Positions 1-6,007 of a DNA stretch of 6,760 nt are shown here, one piece after another. The stretch is from Pirellulaceae bacterium (GTDB taxonomy: Bacteria; Planctomycetota; Planctomycetia; Pirellulales; Pirellulaceae). The stretch's first letter is position 1, and every line of letters begins with the position of its first letter. Under the pieces are notes generated by a model. That model was not told the DNA's origin, did not search any database, and saw only the letters and a list, made by a program, of their open reading frames with translations. Made by a program: the position numbers and the translations under genes. The stretch covers positions 1 to 6,760 of the forward strand of contig JAKVBZ010000028.1 in the NCBI GenBank assembly GCA_022448645.1. Reading direction: 5' to 3'.

Positions 1-2139
1 GTCAGCAACGAATTGTCTGAGGGCGTCCATATCCCAAATGTCGCCTCGGCTGTAAATCTTCAGTAGATGTCGATTGTTCTTTCCGACGAATCGCGTAACG
101 AGGCTCTGTGGCAAATCGTTCAGGTGGGGTGGTTGCGGATTGGCTGTGGTTCGTAGAGCGTACATGCGACTCAAAAGATCCCTTGTCATTCGTTGCTGAA
201 ACTGTGACAAGCGGAGGTAGCATTCCGTCAAGGGGATGCGTCGCAGGACATCCCGGACCGAGGCGATCTGCTGACGTAATGCTTGTTGTGCGGCATGATT
301 TCCCATTACCAGCTGCTCGGTGATAGCGAGTAGCCCGCTCAACTGTTCCGGCGGCGTTTCCGGAATCAAAGGTGGTCTTTCGGGAAGCTGTTGCAATCGT
401 TGGTGGATGCGTGCGATTAATTTTTGTTTAGTAGAATCTTCGGGCGGCAGCAAGGAAACAATTTCTTCGGTGCGCTCTACACTGTTGAGTTGTAGGAATT
501 GTTTTTTTCGCTCGAGTAATTGGTTGCGAGTTTCTGCGATCGACAGAGCAAACCAGACACTTTGGTCGGATTCTTCCAGCAACTTGCGCTCTAGCTGTAC
601 GCTTTCCAGTCCGACCGGTTGCAAATTGAGTAAGTTGTGGTCGTACCACACACGATTGACTCCAGGAACGACTAGCATGCATACGGCGAGAGCGACGAGG
701 AACGTCAAAAATGGAAAACGAAACAGTGGGGCCAGTTGTCGTCCCAAATAGAAAGGTTCTGGCAAATGGACTCGTGGAGCATTTCGATCGGAAAAATAGA
801 TCATTGCTGGCAAGACGAGTAAAGCGGCCAGGATGCACAGCAAGATTCCTCCGCCGGCGATGATGCCTAATTCGGCGATTCCCGTGAATTCCGTTAGTCC
901 CGCTGTCAAAAACGCGAAAGCCGTTGTCAGGCCTCCCACCACAATGCCTGGACCTACGCGCCGTGAGGTTTCTATCAACGCATCGACACAGCCATGATCA
1001 CGACTGCGTAGGTGTAAATATCGCGCGACATAATGTATGCCAAAATCGATTCCCAGTCCGATCAAGATTACAGCGAATGACATGCTGAGGATATTTAGAT
1101 GGCCGATCGTGGTGCTGACGAATCCAAATGACCAGGCAAGGGCCAGTAGCAAGGCTGCGACGGTCATCAGCGGATGCCTTAAACCGCCAAAGCCCGCCAC
1201 AAACAGGCAGGCGACGCCGGTCAGGCTAACGACCCCGGCGTACAACATGTCACGTTGGCTTGTGGACATTTCGTCAAATTCCATCACGGGCAAACCAGTG
1301 AGTCCTATTTGTACATGGGGCTGGTGGCGGATTTGAACGCGTTGAATCAAACGTCTCAGTTCACGGATTCCCTCATTCCCTGCCGTGACACTTTCTCGCT
1401 GGTCGTTCACCAATTTCAACAAAATAAATCCCAACCGCCCTTCGTTGGTCAATAAATATTCAGAGTCGAGTTGACTGGCGGTGACTACCGGACCACTGAA
1501 ATGTTGCCATGGTGAGTGGTACTGATGGGGTTGCGAGATGGACTGTTGCAGGCTGCGCACAAACCCTGTCATCTCTGTCATGGTGGCCTGAAACTGTGCA
1601 GGGTTCGGATTCGGTGAGAGGGCTCGTAGGCGACGGTTCCATGTGGTGACGGTTTGCCCGAGGTTCAATGTTTCCCAATGACCATGAAAAACTGGTTGCA
1701 TACGTTCCAGGAAATCATCAATCTGACGTAATTCTTCCGTAGAGAGGAAATGCAAGCCTTTCGCGCGGACTTTCGTTAAATCGACTTTGTGCAGGACGGC
1801 TTGGAACAGTCTATGGTTCTGTGACAGATTAGCCGACAGTTCTTCGAGGACGGGAATGACAGTTTCTCGATCTGGGCCTTCGATGACGATGACCGTATCG
1901 TCTTCTTTCCCGAATTCGTTGATGTAGTTGATCCAAAGTTTGTTGTAGCTGCTTTCGGGATTTAAAAGATCAAGCCGACTCGTATGGAACCCCATGGACT
2001 GAATGGCAGCGGCGATGGATGCCACGGCCGCGACGAGTGCCAGGACCAAGGTGGCCAATGGGACCCGTAGCACAAGCCGTGTGATGGCGGACAAGGGTGC
2101 CGCCAACAACGAATCGGTAGCCAGTTTGGGAGGCGGCAT
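1..2139 (-). CDS. MMPL/HpnN-like RND-family exporter, 3' end cut by window edge
   Basis: Inner-membrane RND-superfamily transporter of the MMPL branch, a family that exports lipids or other hydrophobic molecules using the proton gradient. The frame is open from the ATG at 2139 to base 1 (713 codons) and the C-terminus is missing. Visible order: TM1 about residues 25-47; a large periplasmic loop about 50-295; a TM2-TM6 bundle about 299-446; TM7 about 474-493; then a second periplasmic loop (about 495 onward) still running at the edge. TM4 carries GLGIDFGIHY at 361-370, with Asp365 in the position of the family's proton-relay acid. YDHNLLNLQPVGLES (499-513) and the GD...ALRQFV segment near 699-711 resemble the hopanoid-associated transporter HpnN. 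Family members usually have about 850-1000 residues, so one further TM bundle is expected outside. AAGAGG lies 5 nt before the ATG, and no better upstream start exists in frame. The gene is divergent from the membrane/spermidine-synthase-like gene. The family is clear; the hopanoid substrate is not established, since no hpn genes are visible. Confidence 0.93.
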   Translation of the reverse strand, partial: MPPPKLATDSLLAAPLSAITRLVLRVPLATLVLALVAAVASIAAAIQSMGFHTSRLDLLNPESSYNKLWINYINEFGKEDDTVIVIEGPDRETVIPVLEELSANLSQNHRLFQAVLHKVDLTKVRAKGLHFLSTEELRQIDDFLERMQPVFHGHWETLNLGQTVTTWNRRLRALSPNPNPAQFQATMTEMTGFVRSLQQSISQPHQYHSPWQHFSGPVVTASQLDSEYLLTNEGRLGFILLKLVNDQRESVTAGNEGIRELRRLIQRVQIRHQPHVQIGLTGLPVMEFDEMSTSQRDMLYAGVVSLTGVACLFVAGFGGLRHPLMTVAALLLALAWSFGFVSTTIGHLNILSMSFAVILIGLGIDFGIHYVARYLHLRSRDHGCVDALIETSRRVGPGIVVGGLTTAFAFLTAGLTEFTGIAELGIIAGGGILLCILAALLVLPAMIYFSDRNAPRVHLPEPFYLGRQLAPLFRFPFLTFLVALAVCMLVVPGVNRVWYDHNLLNLQPVGLESVQLERKLLEESDQSVWFALSIAETRNQLLERKKQFLQLNSVERTEEIVSLLPPEDSTKQKLIARIHQRLQQLPERPPLIPETPPEQLSGLLAITEQLVMGNHAAQQALRQQIASVRDVLRRIPLTECYLRLSQFQQRMTRDLLSRMYALRTTANPQPPHLNDLPQSLVTRFVGKNNRHLLKIYSRGDIWDMDALRQFVAD

Positions 2140-2144
2140 GTCTG

Positions 2145-2150
2145 CCTCTT
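2145..2150 (-). promoter_or_regulatory. Ribosome binding site of the MMPL transporter gene
   Basis: AAGAGG on the minus strand ends 5 nt before the ATG at 2139. The frame stays open upstream as far as a stop near 2290 but contains no upstream ATG. This site and its spacing therefore decide the start. Confidence 0.7.
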
Positions 2151-2192
2151 GCTTGTTGGGATGTACCACAGTAGGGTACGAGGCATACGGGC

Positions 2193-2210
2193 AACACTGG
2201 AAAGCATTTT
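2193..2210 (-). promoter_or_regulatory. 18-bp divergent-promoter element, copy facing the MMPL gene
   Basis: On the minus strand this reads AAAATGCTTTCCAGTGTT. It matches the copy at 2307-2324 on the plus strand at 16 of 18 positions, including the first 10 without a mismatch. It ends 53 nt before the MMPL start codon, exactly the distance of the other copy from the GTG of its own gene. Both copies point in the direction of transcription of the gene they precede. It may be an operator or a core-promoter element; no regulator or sigma-factor consensus is recognised. Confidence 0.45.
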
Positions 2211-2306
2211 CTAAGTGCGTACCCGTCGCCGGTTTGGTAGCTTGGGCTTCTGGCCTGAGCCAGTCGAGACGAGCCAGGAGCCCATCCTACTTGAAAAATT
2301 GCAGCC

Positions 2307-2324
2307 AAAATGCTTTGCAGCGTT
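2307..2324 (+). promoter_or_regulatory. 18-bp divergent-promoter element, copy facing the fused membrane/spermidine-synthase-like gene
   Basis: On the plus strand this reads AAAATGCTTTGCAGCGTT and is the partner of the inverted copy at 2193-2210, differing at two bases. It ends 53 nt before the GTG at 2378 (59 nt before the ATG at 2384). The first 10 bases form a perfect inverted repeat with 2201-2210 across 96 bp. Equal spacing to both divergent genes suggests a shared regulator or matched promoters. The function is inferred only from this arrangement. Confidence 0.45.
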
Positions 2325-2377
2325 AGCATATGGGGCGGGCATTCTATCGCCGCCCTGGCCCTCCCTCAAGATGAATC

Positions 2378-4762
2378 GTGTCCATGAACCAGCGGCAGCG
2401 ACGCTCATTGCGAAAAAATATGGCAAAAACGCGGCAGAAGCCTGCTGCAGCGACATCCAGTGTCGGTTTGCCTGGTCTGGATGGTTCCGTGAGAACGATC
2501 CGACAACGGATTCTGTGGGCTACTTTTTCGAGCGCCCTGCTGATCAGCGCCGTTTTGTTGTTTTCGGCGCAACCCATGATCGGCAAGATGGTCTTGCCAC
2601 TTTATGGAGGTGCCCCAGCAGTTTGGACCACTTGTATGGTCTTTTACCAGGTGTGGTTGTTGGCGGGTTACGCGTATGCTCATCTGCTATGTCGTTGGCT
2701 TTCCTTCCAGCTGCAGCTAATCGTGCACTTGTTGCTGCTCGGTGTCGCTTTGTTGTGGTTGCCGATGAAATTCTGTGCGGCGGGGGCAAGTCTAGAGAGC
2801 CAACCGGTGGCGTCTTTGTTGGTTTCCCTTGCGTTAACGGCAGGTGTTCCCTTCTTTTTGGTGACGACCACGGCATCACTTCTACAACGTTGGTTTGTTG
2901 GCACCAACGATGCCAGCGCCCGCGATCCATACGTATTGTATGCAGTGAGTAACTTTGGCAGTTTGATGGCATTGGTTGCTTATCCGTTTGTCATCGAACC
3001 GATCTTGACGGTTTCGCAACAAACGAAATGGTGGGCGGTTGCTTACGTGGTCCTGGCCGTAAACATTGCGGTTTGTGCATTGCTCGCATGGCGTGGCCAA
3101 GTTGGCAATAACGTAGAACTGGACAGTGACCGTGAGGAAGCCGAAGCTCGGCACATCACCGTGTCTGATCGTTTCGTCTGGATCGCGCTGTCTTTCTTGC
3201 CTTCGAGTTGGATGTTGGCCGTGACGACTCGCCTGACCACCAACATTGCTCCTTTTCCCCTGTTGTGGATGATACCTCTGGCACTCTACCTGTTGACATA
3301 TATCTTGGCGTTCCTGCGTCGACCAGTGGTGCCTCGCAAATGGTTGATTTCTGTCTTCTCGTGTCTGTTAGTTTTGTTGACGCTAACGGTCATTATCGTG
3401 GGCCGATGGCAATTGTTGCTGGTGCACCTGAGTACGTTTTTCGTCGGAGCCATGTTGTGCCATGGTGAGCTGGCTCGTCGCCGTCCTCCTATCTGTTTTC
3501 TCACCGAGTTTTATTGGTGGATTGCTGTAGGAGGTTGCTTGGGCGGTGTGTTCAATGCATTGCTTGCACCGATCCTGTTCCCGGTTCATTGGGAGCTTCC
3601 GGTGACGATTGCTTTGACGTGTTTGGTCGTACCATGGCGAGATCTGTCGGTGCGTTCGCGACGGGGCGATTTCGCCACTTTGATGGTTGCGCTTGGTTTG
3701 GGAGCGGCGATGGTTCAGTCATTTGCCGCCGGTGTCCGAGCATCACCATCACTTGTGTTCGGTGTGATCGTAGCGGCTGTTGGATTGGTCGTGGCCTGCA
3801 TGTACCGCCAAGCGAAGTGGTGTGCGATCATCGTTGCCGTGATCCTTGCGTGGGAATTGTTTGATGTCGGTACGACTCGTCAAGTGGTTCATCGAGCACG
3901 GAGCTTTTTTGGGATCCACCATGTGGCTGTGGACTTGTCTCGAAACGATCCCTATACGGGAGAACCACTGGCCCGTTACAGGAGGTTGTTTCATGGCACG
4001 ACGCAACACGGTTGTCAAAGTCTTGATCCAAATCGTGAGTGCGAGCCGCTGCAGTATTATCACCCGAGCGGACCTTTGGGGCAGATATTCGATGAGTTGA
4101 CAACGGATCCACAAACACCATTTCAGGGAGCGGTTATCGGATTGGGTACAGGAGCAGCTGCCTGTTATGCTTCTCCGTTCTGTGAATTAACTTTCTACGA
4201 AGTCGATCCGGTCGTGCTGCAGTTGGCCGAGAATGACGAATATTTTTCGTACCTTGGCGCTTGTGGCGCAGAACACGTTCACGTCGTGTTGGGGGATGGC
4301 CGGCTGAGGATGGAATCGGTGCCGGATAGACACTTCGAGCTGATCCTGCTCGATGCTTTTAGTTCGGAAGCCATTCCGGCTCACTTGGTGACTCGAGAAG
4401 CCGTTGAGCTCTACATGCGGAAACTGACCGATACGGGGTTACTCGCCTTCCATATTTCCAATCGCTATGTTGATTTGTCACCGGTCTTGGCTGCTGTGGC
4501 TGATGAACAAGGTTACCCGTCTATCGTCATGCGAGACGTTGCTGTCACTCTGGATGCCTGGTATGACCGGCAGCGCCGAGGAATCGATGCCTCGACCTAT
4601 GTCGTGATGGCAAAGCGGAGGGAGCATTTTCGCGGTTTGTCAGCAAAGTCTTGTTGGCGGCCACTCGCACATCAGAAAACGACCCGTGTTTGGACCGATC
4701 AATATTCAAGCATTCTTAACGTGTTGCGCTGGAATCCGTCCGAGATGGCGCAGAGCCACTAA
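2378..4762 (+). CDS. Fused polytopic membrane protein / spermidine-synthase-like protein
   Basis: A 794-residue protein of the fused MFS/spermidine synthase type. Residues about 45-493 are highly hydrophobic, with roughly 14-15 membrane segments. They include the family-typical stretch FSAQPMIGKMVLP (62-74) followed by GGAPAVWTT (77-85). A charged linker lies at about 240-262. The C-terminal soluble part (about 510-785) is a Rossmann-type nucleotide-binding domain: FHGTTQHGCQSLDP at 538-551, glycine loop GLGTGA at 588-593, acidic strand end YEVDP at 607-611, GDGR at 639-642, LLDAFSSEAIPAHL at 657-670, and a terminal WTDQYSSIL at 772-780. Classical spermidine synthases have GGGDGG and DSxDP at the loop and active site, so two of the usual acidic residues are absent here. 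This domain may use S-adenosylmethionine or its decarboxylated form; the acceptor is unknown. Start: GTG at 2378 follows an in-frame TGA at 2372. ATG at 2384 (residue 3) and ATG at 2420 (residue 15) are alternatives, and none has a clear ribosome site. The family is confident; the reaction is not. Confidence 0.93.
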   Translation: MSMNQRQRRSLRKNMAKTRQKPAAATSSVGLPGLDGSVRTIRQRILWATFSSALLISAVLLFSAQPMIGKMVLPLYGGAPAVWTTCMVFYQVWLLAGYAYAHLLCRWLSFQLQLIVHLLLLGVALLWLPMKFCAAGASLESQPVASLLVSLALTAGVPFFLVTTTASLLQRWFVGTNDASARDPYVLYAVSNFGSLMALVAYPFVIEPILTVSQQTKWWAVAYVVLAVNIAVCALLAWRGQVGNNVELDSDREEAEARHITVSDRFVWIALSFLPSSWMLAVTTRLTTNIAPFPLLWMIPLALYLLTYILAFLRRPVVPRKWLISVFSCLLVLLTLTVIIVGRWQLLLVHLSTFFVGAMLCHGELARRRPPICFLTEFYWWIAVGGCLGGVFNALLAPILFPVHWELPVTIALTCLVVPWRDLSVRSRRGDFATLMVALGLGAAMVQSFAAGVRASPSLVFGVIVAAVGLVVACMYRQAKWCAIIVAVILAWELFDVGTTRQVVHRARSFFGIHHVAVDLSRNDPYTGEPLARYRRLFHGTTQHGCQSLDPNRECEPLQYYHPSGPLGQIFDELTTDPQTPFQGAVIGLGTGAAACYASPFCELTFYEVDPVVLQLAENDEYFSYLGACGAEHVHVVLGDGRLRMESVPDRHFELILLDAFSSEAIPAHLVTREAVELYMRKLTDTGLLAFHISNRYVDLSPVLAAVADEQGYPSIVMRDVAVTLDAWYDRQRRGIDASTYVVMAKRREHFRGLSAKSCWRPLAHQKTTRVWTDQYSSILNVLRWNPSEMAQSH

Positions 4763-4771
4763 CCATCGTTT

Positions 4772-5947
4772 TCACTCTGTTTCTGGCTTGTTTTGAAACG
4801 CGAGCAACAAGCTGATTCCGCTTGCGATCCCAGTGGCCAAAGCCAGACTAAGATAGGTGGTCAGATCGTTGGGGCTAAATCCAGCCAGTGTGGGGCCAAT
4901 TCCACCGATCCCCAGCCCCATGGTGAAACTGAATCCGTAGCACAGGCTTCGACGGGAAACAGGAGTGTACTTGGCAATCAGGCTGTTGTAGAGCGGCTGG
5001 TGCATGAAGTGGCACAAGGCAAACGTTCCAGCTGCCAAAGCTCGCAACCACCCCGTCGCGAAAGCCATCCCAATGAGGCAGGGAACGTTCAAAGCCATTA
5101 CCAGACTGAGTTGCCATTCTAGGATGCGATGTCGAGCCAGATGGCCAGCAGTGTACTGGCCGATACAGCCCAGAAAGAGAAGGCCTCCAGCCAGTAACTG
5201 TTGACGCCCGCCCACCTCCGAAGAAACCGTCAAGGATTCGTCCGAGAGATAGCGAGGTAGGAAGTGAAGGAAAGCCGAATAAGTAATGCCTAGCACGACA
5301 CCGATGGTGACCAGCATGCCGAAGAACCACCAATGTGCTGAGTCTTCTTCTTTCGAGACACTCACGTGAGTCCTGTGCTGAGTAGAAGTTTGTGTGCAAT
5401 AGATGCCTACAGCCAACAATAGTGTTGGAGGGATTAGCAACCAGTAATGGGTTCTCCAACTAAGTTGGGCGCTAAGGATGAGGCCCGCCATCAATGGCGC
5501 TCCCCCGATTCCCAGTGAGCCGAACACGCCGTGGATGCCTAAGGCAAACGGTCGGGTTTTCGGCGTTGTGGTTTGTGAGATCAGTGACAGGCCGGCAGGA
5601 TGGTAGATCGAGGCGAAGGTGCCCATCCCGATCATTGGCAGAAACAACGCATAGAAGTCAGACGTTGTCGCCACGCATACGCACATGGTGGCACAGCCCA
5701 GCAGGTAGATCGTCAACATGCTACGGGAACCATAACGGTCAACCAGCCAGCCTGCGAGTAACGCCGCAGCTCCCCAGGGGAAACGCCAGGCCGTTCCCAA
5801 TAGCCCAGTCAGCCGAACGCCACATTCAAATTCCGCGTCAATCTCTTGCTCAACACTCGGCAGGGAAAGCTCGAAGACATGAACCAATGCGTGGGCGCAC
5901 GAGACCAACAACACTAGTTTCAACGTCGTACGACTTAACAATCCCAA
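4772..5947 (-). CDS. Major facilitator superfamily transporter, TTG start
   Basis: A 391-residue polytopic inner-membrane transporter with about 12 predicted helices and a hydrophilic central loop near 184-206 that splits the two six-helix halves. The MFS motif A, GWLVDRYGSRSML, is at 66-78 between TM2 and TM3. IYHPAG at 114-119 and FGSLGIGGAPL at 142-152 resemble the fosmidomycin-resistance (Fsr) and related drug or sugar efflux branch. A second-half counterpart, QPLYNSLIAKYTPVSRRS, is at 317-334, followed by a glycine-rich GLGIGGIGPTLAG at 344-356. The substrate cannot be assigned. No in-frame ATG exists before residue 78, so initiation must be non-ATG. TTG at 5947 lies only 3 nt from an AAGGA, while TTG at 5941 (residue 3) lies 9 nt away and is the better-spaced choice. 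It follows trpD in the same direction after 60 bp and in the same reading frame. Its 3' end converges on the fused membrane gene with a 9-bp gap. Confidence 0.92.
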   Translation of the reverse strand: MGLLSRTTLKLVLLVSCAHALVHVFELSLPSVEQEIDAEFECGVRLTGLLGTAWRFPWGAAALLAGWLVDRYGSRSMLTIYLLGCATMCVCVATTSDFYALFLPMIGMGTFASIYHPAGLSLISQTTTPKTRPFALGIHGVFGSLGIGGAPLMAGLILSAQLSWRTHYWLLIPPTLLLAVGIYCTQTSTQHRTHVSVSKEEDSAHWWFFGMLVTIGVVLGITYSAFLHFLPRYLSDESLTVSSEVGGRQQLLAGGLLFLGCIGQYTAGHLARHRILEWQLSLVMALNVPCLIGMAFATGWLRALAAGTFALCHFMHQPLYNSLIAKYTPVSRRSLCYGFSFTMGLGIGGIGPTLAGFSPNDLTTYLSLALATGIASGISLLLAFQNKPETE

Positions 5948-5950
5948 TGT

Positions 5951-5955
5951 TCCTT
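5951..5955 (-). promoter_or_regulatory. Ribosome binding site of the MFS transporter gene
   Basis: AAGGA on the minus strand is the only Shine-Dalgarno-like sequence near the start. It stands 3 nt from the TTG at 5947 and 9 nt from the TTG at 5941, which favours the second as the true initiation codon. Confidence 0.5.
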
Positions 5956-5956
5956 G

Positions 5957-5968
5957 GAAACCGGTTTC
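5957..5968. promoter_or_regulatory. 12-bp perfect palindrome upstream of the MFS gene, possible operator
   Basis: GAAACCGGTTTC is self-complementary over all 12 bases. It lies in the 60-bp gap between trpD and the MFS gene, directly upstream of the AAGGA ribosome site. With no loop it makes only a poor RNA hairpin, so a DNA-binding dyad is the more natural reading. No repressor gene is visible next to it, and a chance origin is possible. Confidence 0.3.
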
Positions 5969-6007
5969 TTCATGCTTGTCACACTGGATGCGCCAGAGCG
6001 GATTGGG

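Larger units (their letters stand above)
2140..2377. other. Divergent intergenic region between the MMPL and fused spermidine-synthase-like genes
   Basis: This 238-bp stretch should hold the promoters of both divergent genes. I found no convincing TTGACA/TATAAT pair on either strand. Its visible structure is the inverted pair of 18-bp elements and a separate 7-bp inverted repeat, GGGTACG at 2174-2180 with CGTACCC at 2218-2224, which encloses the MMPL-facing element. Just before the plus-strand gene lies a pyrimidine-rich run (about 2351-2367, including CCCTCCCTC), the opposite of a Shine-Dalgarno sequence. Confidence 0.6.

Noticed and set aside
320..751. 143-codon plus-strand reading frame opposite the MMPL gene
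   Set aside because: Ser/Cys/Arg-rich composition, no domain, and antisense to a well-supported coding region.
428..838. 136-codon minus-strand reading frame within the MMPL gene
   Set aside because: It is in a different frame from the strong transporter reading frame, which is continuous through the region without a stop.
2291..2329. TTGAAA and TTGCAG with TAGCAT considered as a sigma-70 promoter for the plus-strand gene
   Set aside because: Spacings are 27 and 19 bp and the matches are poor, so I could not support a promoter call.
2215..2952. 245-codon plus-strand reading frame
   Set aside because: It overlaps the fused membrane gene in another frame, has a rare-residue composition with many Cys, Arg and Trp, and shows no recognisable domain.
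4786..4812. Inverted repeat GCTTGTT / AACAAGC near the convergent gene ends, considered as a terminator
   Set aside because: The loop is 13 nt, the stem is A/T-rich and short, no T-run follows on either strand, and it lies inside the MFS coding sequence.
5935..5973. 12-codon reading frame MKKPVSKEHWDC on the minus strand overlapping the MFS start, considered as a leader peptide
   Set aside because: No ribosome binding site precedes its ATG, and nothing about its sequence suggests attenuation; its frame continues from an antisense-like open stretch.
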